Assembly: GCA_046723355.1 (NCBI GenBank)
Contig: JBKOUJ010000028.1
Span: 1-26,017 of the forward strand
DNA length: 26,017 nucleotides
Reading direction: 5' to 3'
Origin: 13-2-20CM-68-14 sp046723355
GTDB lineage: Bacteria > Actinomycetota > Thermoleophilia > Gaiellales > Gaiellaceae
Position numbers and translations under genes: made by a program. The notes below the pieces were generated by a model. The model saw only the letters and a list, made by a program, of their open reading frames with translations. It was not told the DNA's origin and searched no databases. Of the stretch, positions 7,189 to 14,644 are shown piece after piece; the stretch's first letter is position 1, and every line of letters begins with the position of its first letter.

Positions 7189-8676
7189 CTACGAAGAGCT
7201 CAACCCGGCCGAGCGATAGCCCCCGCCACCGGGCGTCTCGATCCGCACCACGTCGCCCGGCGCGAGATCGCGGGTGACCTTCGCGGGTAGCTCGCGGCCG
7301 TTCAGGAGGTTGCGACCGGCTCGGCCAGCCTCGCCGCCGTCTCGGCCTTGCGGTGCGTGCCGCCGCCGCTCGGTGACGATCGACAGACGGCAGGCCTCGA
7401 GAACGCGCAGCTCACGGATGACGCCGTCGCCGCCCCGATACCGGCCCGCACCGCCGGAACCGAGGCGCAGCGTGTGTCGCTCGACCCGGATCGGATAGGC
7501 CAGCTCGAGCGCCTCGGTGGGCGTCGAGAGCGTGTTCGACATTGCGACGTGCACGCCCGACGGCCCATCTGCGTGCGGACAGGCGCCCTGGCCGCCGCCG
7601 ATCGTCTCGTAGTAGGTGAAGCGGTCGTTGCCGAGCGTGACGTTGTTCATTGTCCCCTGACCCTGCGCCGGCACGTCGATCGCCTGTCCGCAGGCGGCGA
7701 AGACGACGTCCGCGATGCGACTGGAGGTCTCGACGTTGCCGGCGGCGACCGCGGCGGGTGGGCGGGCGTTGACGAGCGATCCGACAGGCGCCTGTACGGT
7801 GACCGGGGCGAAGGCGCCGCCCGAGGCGGGCGCATCGGGGGCGGTGAGGCAGCGGACGACGAAGTAACAGGCCGACCGCGTCACTGCGAGCGGGCAGTTC
7901 AGGTTGCCCGCGTCCTGTGACGCGGTTCCCGCGAAGTCGAGCTCGAGCCGGTCGCCTTCGATCGTCAGGGTCACACGGAGCCCGAGATCGCCCTCGACGG
8001 CTTCGAGCACGTCGCTCGCTTCGTAACGGCCGTCCGGCAGCTCGGCGATCGCCCTTCGCACGCGCCGCTCGGCGTAGTCGTGGAGCTCCTCCATCGCGGC
8101 GACGACGAGGTCGCGCCCGCGTCGCGTGCAGAGCTCCTCGAGCCGCCGGGCCGCGAGCCGGTTGGCCGCAAGCTGCGCGCGGAGATCGCCGCGCCGCTCG
8201 TCGGGGTTGCGCATCCGGGCCGTGAGTGCGTCGATCGTCGCAGCGTCTAGCCGTGTCGGCGGAATCACGACCCCTTCCTCGTCGAGGCGCCGCGAGGTCG
8301 CGGGGAGGCTGCCCGGCTCGATGGCGCCGACATCCGCGTGGTGCGCACGCGTCGCCGCGAAGCCGACCGGCGTTCGCGAGACGAGCGTGATGTCCGGCAG
8401 GTGCGTGCCGCCCGCGTACGGGTCGTTGAGGACGAAGACGTCGTCCCGGCCGGGATCGTGCTCGCGGACCGCGGCGACCGCGTCGGGCAGGGCACCGAGA
8501 TGGACGGGGATGTGCTCGGCCTGCGCGATCATGCGGCCACGCTCGTCGAAGAGCGCCGTCGAGCAATCACGGCGCTCCTTGATGTTGGCCGAGTACGCCG
8601 AGCGAATCAGCACCGCGCCCATCTCCTCGGCGACCGAGCGCAGCGCGCTGCCGAGGACCTGGAGCTCTATTTGCAT
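7189..8676 (-). CDS. hyuB: Hydantoinase B / oxoprolinase family protein (HyuB)
   Basis: A 495-residue member of the HyuB family, which includes N-methylhydantoinase beta, the C-terminal half of 5-oxoprolinase, and acetone carboxylase subunits. Landmarks: N-terminal LGSALRSVAEEMGAVLIRSAYSANIKERRDCSTALFD, FVLNDPYAGGTHLPDI near residue 80-95, GQGTMNNVTLGN, GGGQGACPHADGPSGVH, and the Gly-rich ending IETPGGGGY. The ATG at 8676 follows the hyuA stop by 18 bp. With HyuA it should form an ATP-dependent amidohydrolase opening a cyclic amide such as 5-oxoproline or a hydantoin. Substrate cannot be read from sequence. It ends about 70 bp from the small membrane-protein pair and belongs to a two-gene hyuA-hyuB operon. 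Confidence 0.93.
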   Translation of the reverse strand: MQIELQVLGSALRSVAEEMGAVLIRSAYSANIKERRDCSTALFDERGRMIAQAEHIPVHLGALPDAVAAVREHDPGRDDVFVLNDPYAGGTHLPDITLVSRTPVGFAATRAHHADVGAIEPGSLPATSRRLDEEGVVIPPTRLDAATIDALTARMRNPDERRGDLRAQLAANRLAARRLEELCTRRGRDLVVAAMEELHDYAERRVRRAIAELPDGRYEASDVLEAVEGDLGLRVTLTIEGDRLELDFAGTASQDAGNLNCPLAVTRSACYFVVRCLTAPDAPASGGAFAPVTVQAPVGSLVNARPPAAVAAGNVETSSRIADVVFAACGQAIDVPAQGQGTMNNVTLGNDRFTYYETIGGGQGACPHADGPSGVHVAMSNTLSTPTEALELAYPIRVERHTLRLGSGGAGRYRGGDGVIRELRVLEACRLSIVTERRRHAPQGRDGGEAGRAGRNLLNGRELPAKVTRDLAPGDVVRIETPGGGGYRSAGLSSS

Positions 8677-8694
8677 GGTCTCGTCACTCTCGCG

Positions 8695-10437
8695 TCACGC
8701 CCTCGTCAGCACCAGCGTGCTAGACCCATCCCTATCCCCCACCCACCCGGGGGGAACGAAGCAGGTCGCGCCGGTGAGCTCGACGGTAATCGGCCCTTCG
8801 ACGTGGAGCTGCTCGCCCGGCGGCAGGTCGAACTCTGGCCCGGGCTTCGTCTCCGCGGTACGGACGGCGACGAGCTCGACTTCGCGCCCGCGGTCGGCGT
8901 AGCCGTACCGCTCCTCGTGCGCGCGGTGAAAGGCCTCGGCGAGACAGGGCTGGATCGGGACGGTCAACTCGAAGGACTGGCCGGCGTAGCGGAGGTCGGC
9001 CGCACCCTCGGCCGGCAGGTCCTCGACTTCGTCGAGCGGCCGCACGTACGGGACGACGCGGTCGCGCCGCTCCTCGCTCGCGACCAGGCCGAGCGCCGAG
9101 AGCACGCCGGCCGCCGCCGGCACGAGCACCGTCCCGATCTCGAGCTCCTCGGCGAGCGGGCACGCATGCAGCGGGCCCGCGCCGCCGAAGGCGACGAGGG
9201 CAAAGTCGCGGGGGTCGTGGCCACGCTCGACCGAGACGACACGCAGAGCGCGGAGCATCTCAGCGTTCACGACTGCGATCGCATCTGCCGGATCGATGCC
9301 CGCGAAGGCGTCCGCGGCCGCCTCGGCGTCGAGCTCCAGACCGCCGGCGAGCGTCGGCGGCAGCCGACCGAGAAGCAAGTTGGCATCCGTCACGGTCGGC
9401 CTCATGCCGCCGCGGCCGTAGCAGGCCGGACCTGGATCGGCGCCGGCGCTCTCCGGACCGACGCGCACCGCGCCTCCGCGGTCCCGCCAAACGATCGACC
9501 CGCCCCCCGCGCCGACCGCGTGCAGGTCGACCGCGGGCAGCCGCAGCGGGAAGCCTGCGACCTCGCGCTCGGTGGCAAGGCCGGCGCGGCCGTCCACGAT
9601 CAGCGAGACGTCGGTCGACGTCCCGCCCATGTCGAAGGAGATCGCGCTCTCGAACCCGGCGCGCCTTGCGAACAGCGCCGCGCCGACGGTGCCTGCCGCC
9701 GGGCCCGACAGGAGCGCGATCGCCGGATGCGCCGCTGCCTCGTCGACGGAGGCGACGCCGCCCGACGACCGCATCACGAGTGGCTCCGGAAGGCCCGCCT
9801 CCACGACTCGGTCGCCGAGCGCGCCGAGGTAGCTCGCGACGGCCGGCCCAAGGTAGGCGTCGATCGCGGTTGTCGAGGCGCGCTCGTATTCTCGGAACTC
9901 CGGCGAGATCTCGTGCGAGGCGACAATCCGGGCCCCGGGCAGCCGGCGCCGGAGCTCCTCGGCGACGGCCCGCTCGTGCTCCGGCTCGCGAAAGGAGAAG
10001 AGCAGGCACACGGCCACGGCTTCGGCGTCAAGCCCAGGAAGCGAGTCGAGCTCGAGCGGCTCGATCGCGCCCTCGGGCCCCATCCGCTCCCGGACGCCGA
10101 AGCAGCGCTCGAGCGGCACGAGCGGCTTCGGATGGTCGACGCAGAGCCGGTAGAGGTCGGCCCGGTTCTGGCGCCGCAGATGCAGGAGGTGCTCGAACCC
10201 CTCGGTCGCGACGAACGCCGTGCGCGCGCCCTTCCGCTCGAGCAGCGCGTTCGTCGCGACCGTCGTCCCGTGCGCGAACCGCTCGACGTCGACCGTGCCG
10301 ACGTCCGCCGCCGCGGCGAGTACCGACTCGGCCTGGTTCCCGGCCGTCGGGACCTTGGCCGTCCGCAGCTCGCCCTCGTCCGTAAGCAGGACCGCGTCGG
10401 TGAACGTGCCGCCGACGTCGACGCCGAGAATCGCCAT
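8695..10437 (-). CDS. hyuA: Hydantoinase A / oxoprolinase family protein (HyuA)
   Basis: A 580-residue ATPase-fold subunit. Motifs in order: phosphate-1 loop GVDVGGTFTDAV (5-16), HGTTVATNALLERKG (56-70), the second phosphate motif DMGGTSTDVSL (269-279), VGAGGGSI (308-315), GPACYGRGG (337-345) and FGGAGPLHA. These are family signatures of HyuA, the acetone-kinase-like fold that activates the substrate with ATP. At 580 residues it is shorter than the roughly 650-700 common in the family; the reduction is in the C-terminal domain after LHA, while the ATPase core is complete. ATG 10437 is fixed by the conserved MAILGVDVGG opening. TAGTTT (10444-10449) sits exactly 6 nt upstream, so translation is probably leaderless. 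It is divergent from the dehydratase gene with 18 bp between starts. Confidence 0.93.
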   Translation of the reverse strand: MAILGVDVGGTFTDAVLLTDEGELRTAKVPTAGNQAESVLAAAADVGTVDVERFAHGTTVATNALLERKGARTAFVATEGFEHLLHLRRQNRADLYRLCVDHPKPLVPLERCFGVRERMGPEGAIEPLELDSLPGLDAEAVAVCLLFSFREPEHERAVAEELRRRLPGARIVASHEISPEFREYERASTTAIDAYLGPAVASYLGALGDRVVEAGLPEPLVMRSSGGVASVDEAAAHPAIALLSGPAAGTVGAALFARRAGFESAISFDMGGTSTDVSLIVDGRAGLATEREVAGFPLRLPAVDLHAVGAGGGSIVWRDRGGAVRVGPESAGADPGPACYGRGGMRPTVTDANLLLGRLPPTLAGGLELDAEAAADAFAGIDPADAIAVVNAEMLRALRVVSVERGHDPRDFALVAFGGAGPLHACPLAEELEIGTVLVPAAAGVLSALGLVASEERRDRVVPYVRPLDEVEDLPAEGAADLRYAGQSFELTVPIQPCLAEAFHRAHEERYGYADRGREVELVAVRTAETKPGPEFDLPPGEQLHVEGPITVELTGATCFVPPGWVGDRDGSSTLVLTRA

Positions 10438-10443
10438 CGCGCG

Positions 10444-10449
10444 AAACTA
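10444..10449 (-). promoter_or_regulatory. -10 element of a likely leaderless hyuAB transcript
   Basis: Minus strand TAGTTT (TAnnnT) is followed by 6 nt (CGCGCG) and the hyuA ATG. No Shine-Dalgarno exists in this gap. The -35 region would have to lie inside the 5' end of the divergent dehydratase gene. Confidence 0.45.
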
Positions 10450-10455
10450 CCGCGG

Positions 10456-11424
10456 GTGGGCGAAGCGAACGCGTACGAGCCGGCGGCGCTCGCGGAGATC
10501 GAGGCGGCCCGGCAACGGATCGCCGACACGGTCGTCAGGACGCCGCTCGTCCGCCTCGAGATCGACGGGCCGGCGGAGATCTTCCTCAAGCTCGAGAACC
10601 TGCAGCCGATCGGATCCTTCAAGCTGCGCGGCGCCGGGAACGCCCTCGAGCTCGTCGACGCGGGCGAGCTGTCCGGCGGCGTCTGGACGGCCAGCGCCGG
10701 GAACATGGCGCAGGCGGTCGCCTGGCACGCGCGGAGACGGCGCGTGCGGTGCACCGTCGTCGTGCCCGAGACGGCTCCGAAGACGAAGCTCGACGCCATC
10801 CGGCGGCTCGGCGCGGAGTTCGTCGAGGTGCCCGTTCCGACCTGGATCGAGGTCTTCCGCACTCGGGCCTACCGCGGGATGGAGGGAGTCTTCGTCCACC
10901 CGTTCAGCGATCCCGACGTCATCGCCGGAAATGGCACGATCGGGATCGAGATCGTCGAAGACCTGCCGGACGTCGACGCAGTGCTGATCCCATACGGCGG
11001 CGGCGGCCTCTCCTGCGGGATCGCTTCCGCCCTCCGGGAGCTCGTCCCCGCATGCAGGCTCTACGCCTGCGAGGCGGAGACGGCTGCGCCGCTCCAGGCG
11101 TCGCTCGCAGCCGGCGAGCCCGTCGAGGTCCAGCACGTGACCAGCTTCGTCGACGGGATCGGCGCGCCCACCGTCTTCCCCGAAATGTTCGCGCTGGCCC
11201 GAGAGCTCCTCGACGGGTCGATCGCTGTGGGCCTGGCCGAGGTCGCCGGCGCGATCAGGCTGCTCGTCGAGCGAGCCCGAGTCGTCGCCGAGGGAGCCGG
11301 CGCGGCAGCCGTCGCGGCCGCGCTGTCGGGCCGCGCCGGGGGCGGCAAGATCGTGTGCGTCGTCTCGGGCGGGAACATCGACTCGTCGACGCTCCAGACG
11401 ATTCTGGCGGGGAACACGCCTTAG
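10456..11424 (+). CDS. Threonine/serine dehydratase-like PLP enzyme
   Basis: A 322-residue fold-type II PLP enzyme. A much longer open frame extends upstream, but it is antisense to hyuA; homology starts at EIEAARQRIADTVVRTPLVRLE, so GTG 10456 is the sensible start. Motifs: PIGSFKLRGA with PLP-binding Lys56, SAGNMAQ (80-86; usual form SAGNHAQ), the phosphate-binding loop GGGGLSCG (181-188), and C-terminal VVSGGNID. No ACT domain follows, so it resembles catabolic threonine ammonia-lyase or serine/threonine dehydratase (2-oxobutyrate or pyruvate plus ammonia) rather than feedback-regulated IlvA. Serine racemase or hydroxyaspartate dehydratase activity is possible. It is followed after 10 bp by the glycosylase gene. 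The position next to hyuAB suggests, but does not prove, amino-acid catabolism. Confidence 0.9.
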   Translation: MGEANAYEPAALAEIEAARQRIADTVVRTPLVRLEIDGPAEIFLKLENLQPIGSFKLRGAGNALELVDAGELSGGVWTASAGNMAQAVAWHARRRRVRCTVVVPETAPKTKLDAIRRLGAEFVEVPVPTWIEVFRTRAYRGMEGVFVHPFSDPDVIAGNGTIGIEIVEDLPDVDAVLIPYGGGGLSCGIASALRELVPACRLYACEAETAAPLQASLAAGEPVEVQHVTSFVDGIGAPTVFPEMFALARELLDGSIAVGLAEVAGAIRLLVERARVVAEGAGAAAVAAALSGRAGGGKIVCVVSGGNIDSSTLQTILAGNTP

Positions 11425-11434
11425 GGCGGGGACG

Positions 11435-12364
11435 TTGGGACCGAACGTGGCAGGAACGTGGTCCGCGGAGCTCAAGCTTGTCGGCGCCGGCGGCGAGCCT
11501 GTCGACCTCGGGCGCACGTTGCTGTCCCACGGCTTCGTCGAGCTGCCGCCGATGCGGATCGACGAGGAGGTACCCGCACTCGAGGTGACGCTGCTCGCGG
11601 ACGGGCGTACCGCGCGCACGATCGACATTCGTGCCGGTCGCAAGGGCCACGCCCGGATCACCGTGCTGGGCCGTGCGCCGTCGCAGCGGCTCGCCGAGAA
11701 GCTGCTCGACCGCGCACGCCACGTGCTTGCCCTCGACGAGGACCTGTCGACGTTCTACGAGCTCGTCTCCACGGACGCTGACCTCGCATGGGCAAGAGCC
11801 GGAGCCGGTCGCATGGTCCGAAGCCCGACCGTCTTCGAAGACGTGATCAAGACGATCTGCACCACGAACACCGTCTGGTCGGCGACCACGAAGATGGTCA
11901 CGGCGCTGGTCACCAACCTCGGCGCCGCCGCGCCAGGCGGCCGTCACGCCTTCCCGACCCCGGAGGCGATGGCCGAGCAGGACGAGCGCTTCTACACCGA
12001 CATCGTCCGCGCGGGCTACCGTGGTCCCTACCTGCGCACGATCGCCGGCGACGTTGCCGAGCAGAGGCTCGACCTCGAGGCGCTGCTCGATCCAGAGCTG
12101 CCCGACGCCGAGGTCGAGGCGCGGCTGCTCGCCCTGCCCGGCGTCGGCCCGTACGCGACGGCGCAGATGCTCATGCTGCTCGGCCGCTACTCACGTCTAA
12201 TCCTCGACTCCTGGTCGCGCCCCAAGTACGCGAAGCTGCGCGGCCGCAAGGCGAGCGACAAGACGATCGAGCGACGCTTCCGGCGCTACAAGCCCTACGC
12301 CGGGCTCGCCTTCTGGCTCTACGTCACCCGCGACTGGGTCGCCGAGCCGGCCGGGATCAAGTAG
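11435..12364 (+). CDS. HhH-GPD family DNA glycosylase (AlkA/OGG1-like)
   Basis: A 309-residue base-excision-repair glycosylase. The N-terminal ~110 residues form a beta-rich domain like those of AlkA/OGG1. The HhH-GPD module spans about 130-300: PTVFEDVIKTICTTNTVWSA, then the helix-hairpin-helix LLALPGVGPYATAQML (231-246), then the probable catalytic Asp258 in RLILDSW. The Lys found in bifunctional OGG1/EndoIII just after the hairpin is not seen, so a monofunctional glycosylase is likelier. No Cys cluster for Fe-S is present. TTG 11435 has GGGCGGGG upstream; GTG 11447 is an alternative. The C-terminal 15 codons overlap the end of the convergent membrane-protein gene by 46 bp. Damaged-base specificity is unknown. 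Confidence 0.85.
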   Translation: MGPNVAGTWSAELKLVGAGGEPVDLGRTLLSHGFVELPPMRIDEEVPALEVTLLADGRTARTIDIRAGRKGHARITVLGRAPSQRLAEKLLDRARHVLALDEDLSTFYELVSTDADLAWARAGAGRMVRSPTVFEDVIKTICTTNTVWSATTKMVTALVTNLGAAAPGGRHAFPTPEAMAEQDERFYTDIVRAGYRGPYLRTIAGDVAEQRLDLEALLDPELPDAEVEARLLALPGVGPYATAQMLMLLGRYSRLILDSWSRPKYAKLRGRKASDKTIERRFRRYKPYAGLAFWLYVTRDWVAEPAGIK

Positions 12365-13632
12365 CGCCGAGCGGGTGCGGGCTCGGGCTTCGGCGGCGGC
12401 GCCGCGGCGAAGCGGAACCCGAAGAACATCATGCTGATCCCGATCAACTCCCCCGCGTACACGAGCGAGTAGGTGCCGGCGCGGGACATGCCGGTCGAGA
12501 GGGCGACGACCAGCGCACCGGCACCAATCCAGACGTTCGTCCGCACCCGCTGACGCCGCGCGATCGCGAGCAGGGAGCCGCCGACGAGAAAGAGCGTCCC
12601 GAATGAGTTGAGCGCGATCGCCCACAGGAAGGCATGGCCCCGCAACACCGAGTTCGACGGCGGGCGCAGCCCCGAAGCCGAGGCGAGCGCCGCGTGGTCG
12701 ACCGGCGCCAGCGCGACCGCGACGACGCCGGCAACCGCGGCCACGAGCAGCCCGCCGAGCAGCATGTCGCGCGCGCGGGGCCGCAGGAGCAGCCACGCCG
12801 AGCCGGCGCCCAGCAGCGCCACCGTCAGGACGCCGCCGGCAGCGTAGTAGGCCTTGAACAGCCCCTCGGACCAGCCCGCCCGCTGCGCCGCCGCCTCACA
12901 GGCGGCGGCGACGCCGAAGCAGGCGAAGCCGGCGCCCCAGAGCGCCTTCTGCCCGGCCGGCCGCCGTGCGAACGACGAGCCGAGGAGGACAGCGAAGAGG
13001 AGCGCGACCAGCGCGGCGCCGAGCGGCAGCAGCGCCGAGGCGACGGGCCGCGACGTCCGGGCCGAACGCGACGCGATCGCAGTCACCGGCCCTCCCGGCT
13101 TCACGACTCGCAGGTAGTCGTAATCGCGCCCGCCGAACATCCCCTCCTTCGCGGCGAGGAGCTCGTAGCGTCCTGGGCGAAGCGCACGCCGGGGGGCCAG
13201 CGTCAGCTGCGTCGGACCGCGCCGGACGACGGCGAGCGGCACGGCGCCGCCTCGGTCGAGGTCGTAGAGCTGGTAGGCGGCCGGGCTGTCGACCGCGGCG
13301 GCCCGCACGACGAAGCCGCCCACGTTGGCGGCATGGATGCGGAGAGCGTCGTGCGGAAAGACCTCCTGCGGGTCGCTCCATGCGAACAGGGCGACGTGGC
13401 CACGCGGTGTCTCGAGGAACTGCCCGGTGATCTCCTTCGTGAAGCGCTGGTAGCTGTAGCGGACGGTGCTGCCGCCGACGCCAGCGACCGCGGCGACGAA
13501 CGGCAGCGAGACGAGCACGAGCCCGATCACGCCGACCGCGACTCCGATCCTCGTCCGGTACCCGGCGCGGATCTCCGCGCGCGTCCGCGGCCGCCGCTGC
13601 CGGTGACCGCCGGGCGGGGGCCCGTCGAGCAT
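12319..13632 (-). CDS. Polytopic membrane protein of unknown function
   Basis: A 437-residue protein from ATG 13632, which has GGAGG six nt upstream. A helix at about 29-52 (IGVAVGVIGLVLVSLPFVAA) is followed by a roughly 150-residue extracytoplasmic beta-rich domain (YSYQRFTKEITGQFLETPRG...GRYELLAAKEGMFGG), then seven more predicted helices from about residue 200 to 415 and a Pro-rich tail. No family is recognised; this is not a transporter or kinase I can name. The frame stays open upstream of the ATG for 33 codons and encodes a further helix (VELVWLPLSALLSAAALYRA), but contains no ATG/GTG/TTG; CTG 13731 would be the only plausible initiator. The 3' end overlaps the convergent glycosylase gene by 46 bp. 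Confidence 0.8.
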   Translation of the reverse strand: MLDGPPPGGHRQRRPRTRAEIRAGYRTRIGVAVGVIGLVLVSLPFVAAVAGVGGSTVRYSYQRFTKEITGQFLETPRGHVALFAWSDPQEVFPHDALRIHAANVGGFVVRAAAVDSPAAYQLYDLDRGGAVPLAVVRRGPTQLTLAPRRALRPGRYELLAAKEGMFGGRDYDYLRVVKPGGPVTAIASRSARTSRPVASALLPLGAALVALLFAVLLGSSFARRPAGQKALWGAGFACFGVAAACEAAAQRAGWSEGLFKAYYAAGGVLTVALLGAGSAWLLLRPRARDMLLGGLLVAAVAGVVAVALAPVDHAALASASGLRPPSNSVLRGHAFLWAIALNSFGTLFLVGGSLLAIARRQRVRTNVWIGAGALVVALSTGMSRAGTYSLVYAGELIGISMMFFGFRFAAAPPPKPEPAPARRYLIPAGSATQSRVT

Positions 13633-13845
13633 GCCCCGCCTCCGGGCGTGGGCGCGGTAGAGCGCCGCGGCCGAGAGCAGCGCCGAGAGCGGCAGCCAGA
13701 CGAGCTCGACCTTCCAACCTTCCGGTCGCAGTGGTGGGCGCGACTCTTAGCTGATTCTCACCGGGCTTTCAGGTCTCGCTTAGGGCGCTTCGTTTGAATG
13801 GCTTCGTGAGCGCATCCGGCGCTCGAGACCGAAAGGAGCGAGACC

Positions 13846-14046
13846 ATGAATCAGACCGCAGCGCGAATCGACTACCAGCCCGAGCTCATCGAGCGCAGCG
13901 TCGCGGAGCAGCTGGCGCTGAACCGAGGTGTGGTCGCAGCGGCCGAAGACGACCGGCTCGCGGAAGCGATACATCCCACTCGGTGGGAGCGCCGCGGCCT
14001 CTTCCGGAGGCTTCGGCGCCGCGCAGGCCCCAGCCAGATTCCTTAG
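13846..14046 (+). CDS. Small protein of unknown function
   Basis: A 66-residue frame (MNQTAARIDYQPELIERSVAEQ...) starting at ATG 13846 with a good AAAGGAG ribosome site 8 nt upstream. Third codon positions are strongly G/C-rich like other genes here. The first two thirds are a mixed-charge, probably helical segment and the last third is Arg-rich (RRGLFRRLRRRAG). No signal peptide or membrane helix. It ends 5 bp before the 3' end of the oppositely oriented tRNA-Ala. No family recognised. The ribosome site and codon use favour a real gene, but the short length leaves doubt. Confidence 0.55.
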   Translation: MNQTAARIDYQPELIERSVAEQLALNRGVVAAAEDDRLAEAIHPTRWERRGLFRRLRRRAGPSQIP

Positions 14047-14051
14047 CGAGA

Positions 14052-14124
14052 TGGAGCCGACGGGGCTCGAACCCGTGACCTTCGCGCTGCCAGCGCGACG
14101 CTCTCCCAGCTGAGCTACGGCCCC
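14052..14124 (-). tRNA. tRNA-Ala (anticodon GGC)
   Basis: A 73-nt cloverleaf folds completely: acceptor GGGGCCG/CGGCTCC with the alanine identity pair G3-U70, D-stem GCTC/GAGC, anticodon stem TCGCG/CGCGA around loop CTGGCAG (anticodon GGC, reads GCC), T-arm ACGGG-TTCGAGC-CCCGT, discriminator A73. The 3' CCA is not encoded. A -10-like TAAACT lies 11 nt upstream (14136-14141). Confidence 0.97.
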
Positions 14125-14135
14125 TTCTGGCAGCC

Positions 14136-14141
14136 AGTTTA
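14136..14141 (-). promoter_or_regulatory. Candidate -10 element of tRNA-Ala
   Basis: Minus-strand TAAACT, 11 nt before the mature tRNA 5' end. With a 17-bp spacer the -35 hexamer would be AGTCCC (14159-14164), which is the edge of the first REP-like palindrome rather than a recognisable -35. Confidence 0.35.
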
Positions 14142-14158
14142 GCGTCGAAGTCGACGAA

Positions 14159-14186
14159 GGGACTGACCCCGAACGGGGTCTGTCCC
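14159..14186. repeat. REP-like palindrome 1
   Basis: GGGAC-T-GACCCC, loop GAAC, GGGGTC-T-GTCCC: an imperfect palindrome with an 11-bp stem interrupted by one T-T mismatch. It shares the GGGAC...GTCCC outer stem with the second palindrome 30 bp away. The type resembles the short extragenic palindromes mobilised by IS200-like RAYT transposases; that assignment is inference. Confidence 0.6.
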
Positions 14187-14216
14187 AACAACGTTGCGTT
14201 GTCTGTAACGGTTGAT

Positions 14217-14243
14217 GGGACACTCCCCTGCGGGGACAGTCCC
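14217..14243. repeat. REP-like palindrome 2, next to the rsfS stop
   Basis: GGGAC-act-CCCC, loop TGC, GGGG-aca-GTCCC: outer and inner stems separated by a 3x3 internal loop. It begins 4 bp beyond the rsfS stop codon, so it may also act as the transcription terminator or 3'-end stabiliser of the rplU-to-rsfS operon. Together with palindrome 1 it forms an 85-bp doublet. Confidence 0.6.
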
Positions 14244-14247
14244 TGCC

Positions 14248-14637
14248 CTAGGCGGTAGCGGACGCGGCCTCGAGGGACACTGAAGGAACGTCGCCCCACA
14301 GTTCCTCGAGGCGGTAGTAGTCCCGCGCCTCGGGGGTGAAGATGTGCAGCACCGTGTCGAGGTAGTCGCCGACGATCCAGGTCCCCTCGGCGCCGCCCTC
14401 GACGTGCTGGGGCAGCAGCCGTTCATCGCGCTTGAGGCGTTCGTGCACCTCGTCCCAGATCGCCTTCGTCTGGCGCGGGTTGCGGCCGGTGCAGATGACG
14501 AAGAAGTCGGTGTAGCTACACACGGGCCGCATGTCGAGGATGACCACGTCCTCCGCCAGCTTCTCCTGGGCAAGGCCGGCGATTCGGCGTGCTTGTTCGA
14601 GAGGCGTCAGTGTCTGATCAGGTCCTTTCCGCAGCAC
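14248..14637 (-). CDS. rsfS: Ribosomal silencing factor RsfS
   Basis: RsfS/YbeB/Iojap family: binds L14 on the 50S subunit and blocks subunit joining when nutrients are short. Conserved segments are ARRIAGLAQEKLAEDVVILDM, SYTDFFVICTGRNPRQTKAIWDEV, GTWIVGDYLDTVLHIFTPEARDYYRLEELW; the length is ordinary. The start is uncertain. GTG 14670 lies 26 bp inside nadD; GTG 14637, used here (129 residues), begins 7 nt after the nadD stop. Homology begins at TPLEQARRIAG, right after a CTG at 14610 that has AAAGGA 12 nt upstream. It is the last gene of the rplU-rpmA-obg-nadD-rsfS run, a linkage that is conserved in many bacteria. Confidence 0.88.
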   Translation of the reverse strand: MLRKGPDQTLTPLEQARRIAGLAQEKLAEDVVILDMRPVCSYTDFFVICTGRNPRQTKAIWDEVHERLKRDERLLPQHVEGGAEGTWIVGDYLDTVLHIFTPEARDYYRLEELWGDVPSVSLEAASATA

Positions 14638-14644
14638 ACTCAGT

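Noticed and set aside
8338..10455. Very long plus-strand open frame leading into the dehydratase, suggesting a 1028-residue fusion protein
   Set aside because: The upstream 700 residues are antisense to hyuA and hyuB, low-complexity and Arg-rich, and have no recognisable domain. Homology to PLP dehydratases begins just after 10456.
10456..11424. IlvA-type biosynthetic threonine deaminase
   Set aside because: The protein ends right after the catalytic domain; there is no ACT-like regulatory domain.
14159..14243. Paired palindromes as a mini CRISPR array
   Set aside because: Only two non-identical palindromes with one gap, and no cas genes nearby; REP-like elements fit better.
13780..14299. 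Minus-strand frames across the tRNA-Ala and REP region
   Set aside because: They read through the tRNA gene and palindromes, with no ribosome site or domain; treated as chance.
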